This document shows, in pieces, positions 1 through 6,035 of a stretch of DNA of 7,499 nucleotides. Each line of letters opens with the position of its first letter. The stretch's first letter is position 1. Location: contig URVK01000070.1 of the NCBI GenBank assembly GCA_900551305.1, positions 1 through 7,499 on the forward strand, given 5' to 3'. This stretch comes from an uncultured Collinsella sp. (GTDB lineage Bacteria > Actinomycetota > Coriobacteriia > Coriobacteriales > Coriobacteriaceae). The notes below the pieces were generated by a model. It saw only the letters and a list, made by a program, of their open reading frames with translations, was not told the origin of the DNA and did not search any database. Both the position numbers and the translations under genes were made by a program.

Positions 1-87
1 ATGAGGGGCAAGATCGACATGATTGCCGCCAGCCTGTTTTTGCAGACGTGGCTCGATCGTAAAAACGAGGAGGTTTCGCATGCCTAG
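1..87 (+). CDS. ruvX: RuvX/YqgF Holliday junction resolvase, C-terminal end only
   Basis: This is the 3' end of a gene that begins outside the window; frame 1 is open from base 1 to the TAG at 85-87. The visible 28 residues include KIDMIAASLFLQTWLD, which resembles the last helix of RuvX/YqgF proteins (a pattern like D-x-x-AA-x-x-x-LQ-x-x-LD). RuvX has an RNase H fold and acts in Holliday junction resolution and pre-16S rRNA maturation. The active-site residues lie upstream and cannot be checked. Its last eight bases overlap the start of mltG, a sign of translational coupling, and ruvX followed by mltG is a common order in Gram-positive bacteria. The call rests on a short peptide plus context, so it is moderate. 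Confidence 0.7.
   Translation: MRGKIDMIAASLFLQTWLDRKNEEVSHA
67..73 (+). promoter_or_regulatory. Ribosome binding site that decides the mltG start
   Basis: GAGGAGG lies six bases before the ATG at 80. It supports that start over the in-frame TTG at 23, which lies inside ruvX and would add 19 residues unlike the family. Confidence 0.85.
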
Positions 88-1513
88 TGCTTCCGATCCG
101 CGCCAGCCGAATCGTACACAGCAGCCGGCGTCGCGCCCTGCCCAGCCTGGCCAGCGTCCGGCACAGCCGACGCAGCGCGCAGCTCAGTCTGCCGCGCGCC
201 CGGCGCAGTCCTTCTCTCGTTCGGCCCAACCTGTTCAACGGACGGGTCAGCAGCCTTCTGCTCGTTCGGTTCAGCATTCGGCTTCTCACGCGGCTCAGCA
301 GCCCACTGCTCGTACGGCCCAGCCTGCAGGCGGCACCCGCTTTAAGCAGCAGGCACCTACCCAGCGAACGCAGGCCCCCCAATCGCATTCGCATCACGCT
401 CGTGGTTCGCATGGCGTTGCTCCGGCGACCCGCTCGAGCTACAACATGCATGCTCGTCGCGGTGCTCAAAAGAAGAGTTCTCCGGTTCCCATGATCATCG
501 GCGTTGTGTTGGCGGTGCTCGCGCTTGCCGCGATCGCTTTCTTTGTCGTGCCGGCCGTCAAGGGTTTCTTTGCCGGTGAGGATACGAAGGTTACGGCTGG
601 TCAGCAGGTTACGGTGACCATTCCCGATGGTGCCTCGGGTGACAGCATCGCTTCGATTCTCTCCGAGAACCATATCGTAGAAAATCCCAAGGATTACTAT
701 GCGGCGGTGAAAAAGCTCAACGCCGATATGTCGCTCAAGCCAGGTGATTATTCGTTCACCACACTCATGGATGCGACCAAGGTTGTTCAGCAGCTCATGG
801 AAGGCCCCAATGCGGGCTTCAATGCGCTGACTATCCCTGAGGGCTTGACGGTCGATCAAGTCGCCGACCGTGTGGCCCAGGCCTACGACAGCATCTCTAA
901 GGAAGACTTCCTCAACCAGGCCAAGGCCTCCAACTACGTGGACGACTATAGCTTCCTTAAGGGTGCCGCTAACGACTCGCTCGAGGGTTTCTTGTTCCCC
1001 AAGACCTATTCGTTGGGTGATTCGCCGACGGCCGATGGCGTGATTCGCGCTATGCTCGATCAGTTTAAGACCGAGTACAAGTCGCTTGACTTTGCGAGCT
1101 GCGAAGCCAAGATCAAGGAACGCTACGGTGTGGAGATGTCCGACTACGACATCGTCAACTTGGCCTCTATCGTTGAGCGCGAGGGCCTCAACGCCGATCA
1201 ACGTGCGCATGTGGCCTCGGTTTTCTACAACCGCCTTGCCGGCAAGCTCGATGGCCTGCGCTATCTCAATAGCGATGCGACTATGATGTATGTCACCGGT
1301 GGCGAGGTTACCGCCGACGACCTGCAGAGCGATAGTCCGTATAACACCTATAAGCATGAGGGCCTGCCGCCCACGCCCATCTGCTCTCCGTCGCTCGAGG
1401 CGCTCAAGGCCACCCTTGAGCCGACCGACTCTGATGACCTGTATTTCTACATTACGCAGGACGAGGAGTACTTCTCGCAAACCTACGAAGAGCATCAACA
1501 GTCTTGGAATTAG
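80..1513 (+). CDS. mltG: Endolytic murein transglycosylase MltG (YceG family)
   Basis: MltG is a membrane-anchored lytic transglycosylase that cleaves nascent peptidoglycan strands and so sets glycan length. The 477-residue product has three parts. Residues 1-137 are a disordered, basic, Gln/Pro/Ala/Arg-rich cytoplasmic region. Residues about 138-162 form one transmembrane helix (IIGVVLAVLALAAIAFFVV). The rest is an extracytoplasmic YceG domain with a LysM-like part (about 175-235, with VTIPDGASGDSIA). The catalytic motif ASIVEREG places the catalytic glutamate at residue 366, and SPYNTYKHEGLPPTPI at 419-434 is a family signature. The C-terminus (FSQTYEEHQQSWN) also matches. The ATG at 80 has a strong GAGGAGG and overlaps the ruvX stop. 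It is the first complete gene of a packed operon that continues into a yqeG-like gene one base downstream. Only the long N-terminal extension is unusual. Confidence 0.95.
   Translation: MPSASDPRQPNRTQQPASRPAQPGQRPAQPTQRAAQSAARPAQSFSRSAQPVQRTGQQPSARSVQHSASHAAQQPTARTAQPAGGTRFKQQAPTQRTQAPQSHSHHARGSHGVAPATRSSYNMHARRGAQKKSSPVPMIIGVVLAVLALAAIAFFVVPAVKGFFAGEDTKVTAGQQVTVTIPDGASGDSIASILSENHIVENPKDYYAAVKKLNADMSLKPGDYSFTTLMDATKVVQQLMEGPNAGFNALTIPEGLTVDQVADRVAQAYDSISKEDFLNQAKASNYVDDYSFLKGAANDSLEGFLFPKTYSLGDSPTADGVIRAMLDQFKTEYKSLDFASCEAKIKERYGVEMSDYDIVNLASIVEREGLNADQRAHVASVFYNRLAGKLDGLRYLNSDATMMYVTGGEVTADDLQSDSPYNTYKHEGLPPTPICSPSLEALKATLEPTDSDDLYFYITQDEEYFSQTYEEHQQSWN
118..370 (+). repeat. Degenerate Pro-Ala-Gln / Arg-rich coding repeats in mltG
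   Basis: Short imperfect coding repeats specify RPAQP, QRPAQP, ARPAQS, RSAQP and RTAQP-like units. Across residues 1-137 of MltG there is a single acidic residue (D6), against more than fifteen Arg and more than twenty Gln. A histidine cluster (H103, H105, H106, H111) follows the repeats. The period is irregular, so this is low-complexity sequence rather than a true tandem array. Confidence 0.6.
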
Positions 1514-1514
1514 C

Positions 1515-2012
1515 ATGAGGATTTTTAGCCCCAAACGATACGTTGCCTCGGTCGATCGCATCGACCTTAATACCCTGTGGGCCGACGGCAAACGCGCCAT
1601 TCTGCTCGATCGCGATAACACCTTGGTGCCGCGCGACACCGAGCAGGTTCCCGCCGCGGTTTCCGCTTGGCTCGATGCCGCCCGCGCCAAAGGCTTTAAG
1701 CTGTGCATGGTGTCCAACAACTGGCATCGCGACCAGGTCATGAGCTCTGCGCGCGAGCTGGGACTCGAGGCCATCAGCCACGCCATGAAGCCGGCGCCGT
1801 TTGCCCTCAAGGCGGGCCTTAAGCGCCTCGGCGCCACAGCCGACGAGGCGGTGCTGATCGGTGATCAGCTCTACACGGACGTGTGGAGCGGCAACTTCGC
1901 CGGCGTCGATACCATCTTGGTTAAGCCGCAGGCGACGCAGGACCTGTGGTATACGCAGATCTTTCGTATCTTTGAGCGCCGGGCCCTGCGCGACCTTCCC
2001 TGCGAGGAATAG
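1515..2012 (+). CDS. YqeG family HAD IIIA-type phosphatase
   Basis: The 165-residue product belongs to the HAD superfamily and matches the YqeG family in length and order of motifs. Motif I is LLDRDNTLVP with nucleophile D32 and acid/base D34. Motif II is the serine of MVSNN (S67). Motif III is K92 in AMKPAPF. Motif IV is IGDQLYTD with D117 and D122, followed by the family-like ILVKP. HAD phosphatases hydrolyse phosphomonoesters through a phospho-aspartate; the physiological substrate of this bacterial branch is not settled, and related proteins in eukaryotes act on phosphatidylglycerophosphate. The ATG starts one base after the mltG stop with no clear Shine-Dalgarno sequence, so translation probably depends on coupling to mltG. 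The N-terminal RIFSPKRYVASVDRIDL resembles the usual start of YqeG proteins, which supports the chosen start. Confidence 0.88.
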   Translation: MRIFSPKRYVASVDRIDLNTLWADGKRAILLDRDNTLVPRDTEQVPAAVSAWLDAARAKGFKLCMVSNNWHRDQVMSSARELGLEAISHAMKPAPFALKAGLKRLGATADEAVLIGDQLYTDVWSGNFAGVDTILVKPQATQDLWYTQIFRIFERRALRDLPCEE

Positions 2013-2020
2013 GTCTCGTC

Positions 2021-2554
2021 ATGTCCCAGCACACCAAACACGGCTGCGACCATATCTTCTTTATCGGCTTTTTGGGCGCGGGCAAATCGACGCTCGCGCG
2101 CAACGTGGGCACCATGTTCAAGCGGCGTTTTATCGATACCGACCGCCTGGTCGTGCGTCGTTGCGGCAAGTCGGTAACCGAGATTTTTGAGACCGAGGGC
2201 GAGGATCGTTTTCGCGAGCTCGAGACCTCGGCGCTCCGTTCGCTCCAAAGTGAGCGCAGCCTGTTGGTTTCGTGCGGGGGCGGTATCGTCGAAACGCCGG
2301 TGAATATTGAACTGATGCACGAAATGGGTACGTGCGTTTACCTCGAGGGCGACTTTGAGGATTCGATTCGCCAGATTCGTCGGTCCGATACGCGCCCCGA
2401 TTTCCGCTCGCCCGAGCATGCCGCGCGCCTGTTTGAGCATCGCCGTCCGCTGTATCGCCAGGCCGCCGACCTTACCCTTGATATTCGCAACAAGTCCTTC
2501 GAGGACGTTTCCTACCTTTGTGCCGAGATGCTTTTGGAGCGTGGGCTGCTATGA
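2021..2554 (+). CDS. aroK: Shikimate kinase
   Basis: Shikimate kinase transfers phosphate from ATP to the 3-hydroxyl of shikimate, the fifth step towards chorismate, in the cytoplasm. The 177-residue protein has the family's usual size and every landmark residue I can check. These are the P-loop GFLGAGKST (16-24), DTD (39-41) for Mg and shikimate, the shikimate-binding R65 in RFRELE, the GGG loop (86-88), the LID arginine region TRPDF (124-128), and HRRPLY with an arginine (141-142) expected to bind substrate. It begins eight bases after the yqeG-like stop; AGG at 2011-2013 and GAGGAA at 2004-2009 are candidate ribosome binding sites. Its TGA overlaps the ATG of the next gene as ATGA, so the two are coupled. 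The kinase looks intact, in contrast to its partner. Confidence 0.92.
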   Translation: MSQHTKHGCDHIFFIGFLGAGKSTLARNVGTMFKRRFIDTDRLVVRRCGKSVTEIFETEGEDRFRELETSALRSLQSERSLLVSCGGGIVETPVNIELMHEMGTCVYLEGDFEDSIRQIRRSDTRPDFRSPEHAARLFEHRRPLYRQAADLTLDIRNKSFEDVSYLCAEMLLERGLL

Positions 2555-3660
2555 TTCGCCGTCAACTGATCAATTTCCAAAACCGCAGCGTCGATGTCCG
2601 TGTCGGATTGGGCGCGTTCGAGGAGTTGTCGCGCATGTTTGCCTCGGCTGTGGGCAAGCCTAAGCGCGCGATGGTCGTTTGGAACGACGCCACATCCGAG
2701 CGTTTTGGTGAGGTCGTCGAGCATGCGCTGGTCGACGCCGGTTTTGCCGTGTCGCTGCTAGTCCTCGAGGTTTCGCCTGCTGGTGCCACGCTGGCCGATG
2801 CCGATGCGATCTTTGGCGCCCTGTCTGCCAACGGCGTTACCTGCGACGATCTGGTTGTCGCCGTTGGCGATGCCGCAACCTGCTCGGTTGTTAGCTGGTG
2901 CGCCAACCAGTGGTGCGGTCGCACCGAGTGCGCGCTGCTGCCGACGACCTTCGACGCCATGCTCACGGTCGCGACGACCATGAAGCCGCTCGTCGCCTCG
3001 TCGGCCAATGCGCTTCCCGCCATCGCGTTCCGTCCCGAACCGGGCTTGGTCGTGTGTGACCTCGACCTTGTTCGCGAGGCGGACCCCGAGGACCTCAAGC
3101 TCGGCTATGTGGTACTTGTTGGCACCATGCTTTCGAGCAGTAAGTCCCGCTGGAATCAGTTTACTGAGACCGTCCCCGAGATTCTCGCGGGCGAGGAGGT
3201 CGCGCTCGTCAATGCCGTTCAATGGTCTCAGACTGCCCGCAAGGACGTACTGATGGCCACGAACCCGAGTGCTCGCCATGCGCTCGATTTTGGCAAGACG
3301 GGGGAGCGTACCCTGCGCGCCTGCTTGGGCGATGCGGCTTCGCAGGTCCCTGCCTATCAGCTGTTATCCGAGGGCATGCGCTTTGAGGCGCGCCTAGCAC
3401 ATGATGCCTGCGACTTCGATATCGATTACGTCTTTGAGGTCGATGACTGCCTGGAGGACTTTGGTATCGAGGAACTTGCCTTCGATCTGGAGCCTACCGC
3501 ATATATCGAGGAGTTCCGCAGGCAGCAGTTCGCCCGCTCAAACCGTAGCATGTTGCCGCTGCCCGCGGCACTCGGCGCCATTCGTCTAACGAGCGTTGAG
3601 GACGAGGTTCTTGAGCGCCATGTTCACGCCTACTTGGCTTCTCGCAAAGAACTTCTCTAA
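2551..3660 (+). CDS. aroB: 3-dehydroquinate synthase-like protein with degenerate active site
   Basis: The 369-residue product follows the DHQ synthase fold over its full length. LVVAVGDAATC (101-111) occupies the NAD-binding loop, LLPTTFDAMLTV (129-140) matches the usual VPTTLLAMVDSS, DLDLV (170-174) matches the IDLDTL segment, LDFGKT (245-250) matches LNFGHT, and GMRFEARLA (275-283) matches the segment after HGEAVA. A true enzyme converts DAHP to 3-dehydroquinate with NAD and zinc. By my manual alignment to Aspergillus numbering, the zinc ligands E194, H271 and H287 are V188, K249 and A268. Other changes are D146 to T139, K161/N162 to A154/L155, K197 to G191, K250 to T228, N268 to D246 and H275 to R253. 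K152 (K145) and R264 (R242) remain. The frame is intact and its ATG overlaps the aroK stop, so it is probably translated. Automatic pipelines would call it AroB; I doubt that activity. Confidence 0.75.
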   Translation: MIRRQLINFQNRSVDVRVGLGAFEELSRMFASAVGKPKRAMVVWNDATSERFGEVVEHALVDAGFAVSLLVLEVSPAGATLADADAIFGALSANGVTCDDLVVAVGDAATCSVVSWCANQWCGRTECALLPTTFDAMLTVATTMKPLVASSANALPAIAFRPEPGLVVCDLDLVREADPEDLKLGYVVLVGTMLSSSKSRWNQFTETVPEILAGEEVALVNAVQWSQTARKDVLMATNPSARHALDFGKTGERTLRACLGDAASQVPAYQLLSEGMRFEARLAHDACDFDIDYVFEVDDCLEDFGIEELAFDLEPTAYIEEFRRQQFARSNRSMLPLPAALGAIRLTSVEDEVLERHVHAYLASRKELL

Positions 3661-3666
3661 GATTTA

Positions 3667-3695
3667 TTGACATCCATCGTCTTTCGTATCATGTT
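3667..3695 (+). promoter_or_regulatory. Candidate promoter for pepP
   Basis: A perfect TTGACA -35 hexamer lies at 3667-3672, just after the aroB stop. The -10 is weaker: CATGTT at 3690-3695 with 17-base spacing, or TATCAT at 3687-3692 with short 14-base spacing. Either choice puts the transcript start at about 3699-3702, right at the base of the following inverted repeat. Confidence 0.45.
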
Positions 3696-3697
3696 GA

Positions 3698-3769
3698 GGG
3701 GCGGGTTTTCAATCGGTTGCGGATCGCATGCGATTCCGTCGTTCGGTTGAGACCCGTCCCGCACTTTTT
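3698..3769 (+). terminator. Long stem-loop followed by a T-run, between aroB and pepP
   Basis: The outer stem pairs GGGGCGGGT (3698-3706) with ACCCGTCCC (3752-3760), nine pairs with one G-U. It continues as TCAATCG (3709-3715) with CGGTTGA (3744-3750). An inner hairpin forms around the perfect 12-base palindrome ATCGCATGCGAT (3723-3734). Five Ts follow at 3765-3769, four bases after the stem. It could terminate the mltG-aroB operon. If the TTGACA promoter upstream is real, it could instead be a structured 5' leader or attenuator of pepP. The loop is longer than in most intrinsic terminators, so its role is uncertain. Confidence 0.5.
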
Positions 3770-3792
3770 GAGACAATAAGAAAGGAATCTGC

Positions 3793-4923
3793 ATGTCTGA
3801 GTTTGCTGCCGGTCCTGCCGGTCGTATCGAACGTGTCCGTGCCCTGATGGTCGAGCGCGGCTACGACGCCATCGTGGTACGCGACGAGGCCAATCTTCGT
3901 TGGCTCACGGGCGTGAAGGGCGTCTTCGACTACACCTTCGAGTTCCCGCACGCGGCGTTTATTACGGCTGACCAGTGCCTGTTCCATACCGACTCGCGCT
4001 ACCTCAACAGCTTTGAGGAGAACACGCCCGCCGGCAGCCCCTGGGTCTACGACATGGACGAGGGCACCATCCCCGGTTGGGTCGCCGGCAAGATTGCGGC
4101 CAACAAGTGCCGCGTCTGCGCTGTCGAGGACGACATGCAGATCAACTTCTACCAGGGTATTCAGCGTGGTCTGGAGGACCGTTCCGTCGCCTGCATGTTG
4201 CCGCTGATGCATGACGACATCCGCAAGATGCGCGCCATCAAGGACGCCGAGGAGATCGAGCTCATGCGCCATGCGCAGTCGATCACCGATGCCGCCTTCC
4301 AGCATATGCTCGGCTTTATTAAGCCTGGTATGACCGAGAAGCAGGTTCGCAACGAGCTCGAGAACTTTATGTTCGCCAACGGCGCCGACAGCTTGGCCTT
4401 CGGCTCCATCGTGGCAAGCGGCCCCAATACCGCCAACCCGCATGCCGTGCCGAGTGACCGCGTGATCGAGAAGGGCGACTTCGTCCTCATGGATTACGGT
4501 GCGGGCTACTGCGATTATCGTTCCGACATGACGCGCACCGTCGTGATGGGCGAGCCTACCCAGGAGCAGCTCGACCTGTACGCGCTCGTGCGCCGCACCC
4601 ACGAGGAGTGCGTCGCCGCCATCCATCCGGGCGTCGAGGGTAACGACATTTTCAAGCTTTCCAAGAAGATCATCGGCGATGCCGGCTATGGCGATTACTA
4701 CAACCATGGCCTGGGCCACGGCGTGGGCATCGACATCCATGAGCTGCCCAACTTCAACCGTAGCAAGAACACCATCGAGGTCGGCTCGGTTATCACCATG
4801 GAGCCCGGCGTGTATCTGCCCGGTGTGGGCGGCGTGCGTCTGGAGGACTACGGCGTGGTCACCGAGAACGGCTACGAGCCCTTCACCAAGACCCCGCACG
4901 ACCTGCACGTCATCGATTGCTAG
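3793..4923 (+). CDS. pepP: Xaa-Pro aminopeptidase (M24B family)
   Basis: This cytoplasmic metallopeptidase should remove an N-terminal residue that precedes proline, helping to recycle peptides. The 376-residue protein has a creatinase-like N-terminal domain (about 1-135) and a pita-bread catalytic domain. The five metal ligands are all visible: D234 in MDYGAGY, D245 in SDMTRT, H309 in GLGHGVG, E337 in TMEPGVY and E351 in VRLEDYG. H316 in DIHE matches the second active-site histidine of the family. There is no signal peptide. Its length is typical of the short Gram-positive Xaa-Pro dipeptidase/aminopeptidase group, so aminopeptidase and prolidase activity cannot be told apart by eye. AAAGGA at 3781-3786, six bases before the ATG, sets the start. 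It appears to be a single-gene unit, with a candidate promoter upstream and a strong terminator downstream. It precedes efp, as it often does in Gram-positive genomes. Confidence 0.9.
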   Translation: MSEFAAGPAGRIERVRALMVERGYDAIVVRDEANLRWLTGVKGVFDYTFEFPHAAFITADQCLFHTDSRYLNSFEENTPAGSPWVYDMDEGTIPGWVAGKIAANKCRVCAVEDDMQINFYQGIQRGLEDRSVACMLPLMHDDIRKMRAIKDAEEIELMRHAQSITDAAFQHMLGFIKPGMTEKQVRNELENFMFANGADSLAFGSIVASGPNTANPHAVPSDRVIEKGDFVLMDYGAGYCDYRSDMTRTVVMGEPTQEQLDLYALVRRTHEECVAAIHPGVEGNDIFKLSKKIIGDAGYGDYYNHGLGHGVGIDIHELPNFNRSKNTIEVGSVITMEPGVYLPGVGGVRLEDYGVVTENGYEPFTKTPHDLHVIDC

Positions 4924-4945
4924 CCCATTTCGATAGATTTTTGGG

Positions 4946-4988
4946 GCGGGGCGTCCGGATCGATTCGGACGCCCCGCGTTCTCTTTTT
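4946..4988 (+). terminator. Intrinsic terminator after pepP
   Basis: A perfect 12-bp stem pairs GCGGGGCGTCCG (4946-4957) with CGGACGCCCCGC (4966-4977) around the eight-base loop GATCGATT. It is followed by a T-rich tract (4979-4988). It starts 22 bases after the pepP stop and ends before the efp promoter, so it separates the two transcription units. Confidence 0.92.
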
Positions 4989-4997
4989 ATGCGCTCG

Positions 4998-5025
4998 CTG
5001 CAGGCGCCGTCAGCAAGTGTATAAT
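4998..5025 (+). promoter_or_regulatory. Promoter for the efp-asp23-nusB-xseB-tlyA unit
   Basis: A consensus TATAAT lies at 5020-5025, downstream of the pepP terminator. The -35 is weak: CTGCAG at 4998-5003 with 16-base spacing is the best candidate. The predicted start near 5032 leaves a leader of about 50 bases before efp. Confidence 0.65.
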
Positions 5026-5070
5026 TTCGGTCGTATGTAATTTGGACGCTTGTGCGTTCTGCCCATAACA

Positions 5071-5077
5071 AGAAAGG
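5071..5077 (+). promoter_or_regulatory. Ribosome binding site of efp
   Basis: AGAAAGG lies five bases before the ATG at 5083. It favours this start over the in-frame ATG at 5050, which would add eleven residues not seen in EF-P. Confidence 0.7.
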
Positions 5078-5082
5078 TCGCT

Positions 5083-5646
5083 ATGCCTACCATTTCTACC
5101 GCCGACTTCAAGAACGGCCTCGGTCTCCGCATCAAGGACAAGGTCTACACCATCGTCGAGTTCCAGCATGTCAAGCCGGGCAAGGGCGGCGCGTTTGTGC
5201 GCTACAAGACCCGCGACATCAAGAGCGGCCGTGTCGTCGAGAACACCTGCAACGCCGGCACCAAGTTCGAGAGCGTCATGCTCACCACCCGTGAGTTCCA
5301 GTACCTCTACAACGATGGCGCCGACTACATCTTCATGGACAACGAGACCTATGAGCAGGTTCCCGTTCCCGAGGACATGGTGGGCGAGAACTCCAAGTGG
5401 CTGCGCGAGAACGACATCTGCCAGCTGCTCTTTGCCGACGATGAGCTCATGGGCGTGACCCCGCCGATGTTCATCGAGACCACCATCGTCCAGACCGACC
5501 CGGGCTTTAAGGGCGACACCGTCCAGGGTTCCACCAAGCCGGCCACGATCGACACCGGCGCTGTCATCCAGGTCCCCATGTACCTCAACGAGGGCGAGGT
5601 CATCAAGGTTGACACCCGCGACGGCAAGTTCGTCTCCCGCGTCTAG
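5083..5646 (+). CDS. efp: Translation elongation factor P
   Basis: EF-P binds the ribosome between the P and E sites and relieves stalling at consecutive prolines. The 187-residue length is standard. Domain I runs from MPTISTADFKNGL, and its loop KPGKGGAF (31-38) carries lysine 34 at the position that is modified in several bacteria. Domains II and III follow, with the family landmarks QYLYNDGADYIFMDNETYEQ and VIQVPMYLNEGEVIKVDTRDG near the C-terminus. No modification enzyme (EpmA, EpmB, EarP) is encoded nearby, so the state of K34 is unknown. Codon choice is strongly biased to C-ending codons, as expected for an abundant protein. It leads the second transcription unit, under its own TATAAT promoter, and is followed 23 bases later by the Asp23-family gene. 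Confidence 0.97.
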   Translation: MPTISTADFKNGLGLRIKDKVYTIVEFQHVKPGKGGAFVRYKTRDIKSGRVVENTCNAGTKFESVMLTTREFQYLYNDGADYIFMDNETYEQVPVPEDMVGENSKWLRENDICQLLFADDELMGVTPPMFIETTIVQTDPGFKGDTVQGSTKPATIDTGAVIQVPMYLNEGEVIKVDTRDGKFVSRV

Positions 5647-5659
5647 CACCAACTCTTCT

Positions 5660-5665
5660 AGGAGG
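5660..5665 (+). promoter_or_regulatory. Consensus ribosome binding site of the Asp23-family gene
   Basis: A perfect AGGAGG lies four bases before the ATG at 5670, within the 23-base gap after efp. It is the strongest Shine-Dalgarno sequence in the window and suggests high translation. Confidence 0.8.
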
Positions 5666-5669
5666 ACTC

Positions 5670-6032
5670 ATGCCCCAGGAAATCAAGATTGACGGCATCG
5701 GCATTTCGCCCGATGTTCTGACCGCCATCGTTTCGCGCGCCGTGTCGGATGTCGAGGGCATCGCCTCCGTTGGCGTCAAGGACCTTGCCACCAACCTTGT
5801 CTCCATGATGCTCTCGTCCAAGGCCCCGGCTTCCGAGCCGGCGGTCGAGGCCGAGGTCATCGGCGACAAGCTCGCACTCACCGTGCGTGTCGTGGTGTTC
5901 TTTGGCTATCCGTTCAAGAAACTCGCCGAGGCCGTTCGCGCCGCCGTGGTCGCCGCCATCGATGCCCAGGTTGGCGTTGAGGTCGAGCGCGTTGACGTTT
6001 GCATCGACGGCCTCGTTTTCCCCAAGGAGTAA
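5670..6032 (+). CDS. Asp23/Gls24 family envelope stress protein
   Basis: The 120-residue protein matches the Asp23/Gls24 (DUF322) family. It has the opening KIDGIGISPDVLTAIVSRAVSDVEGIASV, a central DKLALTVRVVVFFGYPFKKLAEAVRAAV, and a closing VERVDVCIDGLVFP. In Firmicutes such proteins form envelope-linked assemblies and their loss triggers a cell wall stress response; the biochemical role is not settled. There is no signal peptide or membrane segment, so it should be cytoplasmic and reach the membrane only through partners. It is a small copy, close to the domain itself, without the basic tails seen in some staphylococcal members. A position just before nusB is conserved in many Gram-positive genomes, which supports the family call. 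Its stop is three bases before the nusB start, so the genes are likely coupled. Confidence 0.88.
   Translation: MPQEIKIDGIGISPDVLTAIVSRAVSDVEGIASVGVKDLATNLVSMMLSSKAPASEPAVEAEVIGDKLALTVRVVVFFGYPFKKLAEAVRAAVVAAIDAQVGVEVERVDVCIDGLVFPKE
6024..6029 (+). promoter_or_regulatory. Ribosome binding site that supports the TTG start of nusB
   Basis: AAGGAG overlaps the end of the Asp23-family gene and lies six bases before TTG at 6036. No ATG or GTG is suitably placed before the conserved NusB N-terminus, so TTG is the likely start. Confidence 0.75.
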
Positions 6033-6035
6033 CCT

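Noticed and set aside
23..79. Upstream TTG start extending MltG by 19 residues
   Set aside because: It lies inside ruvX and lacks a good ribosome binding site, whereas ATG at 80 has GAGGAGG at proper spacing.
118..370. Possible CRISPR or tandem repeat array
   Set aside because: The repeated units are short, irregular and in frame with mltG. They encode low-complexity protein and have no spacer structure.
87..494. 135-codon open frame in the +3 frame inside the mltG N-terminus
   Set aside because: It is rich in Arg, Ser and Leu, as expected from a frameshifted reading of the low-complexity repeats. The mltG frame has the ribosome binding site and the domain.
1290..1514. Extended start of the YqeG-like protein within mltG
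   Set aside because: The extra 75 residues are Arg/Ser/Pro-rich out-of-frame mltG. Homology to the YqeG family begins at the ATG at 1515.
3747..3777. Possible second pepP promoter, TTGAGA with GACAAT
   Set aside because: The spacing is 19 bases, and transcription would begin at or past the ribosome binding site, so it is unlikely to be used.
3709..4908. 399-codon open frame on the minus strand opposite pepP
   Set aside because: It mirrors codon bias of pepP, whose five metal ligands are intact. The antisense product is repetitive in Val, Asp, His and Gly, with no recognisable domain or ribosome binding site.
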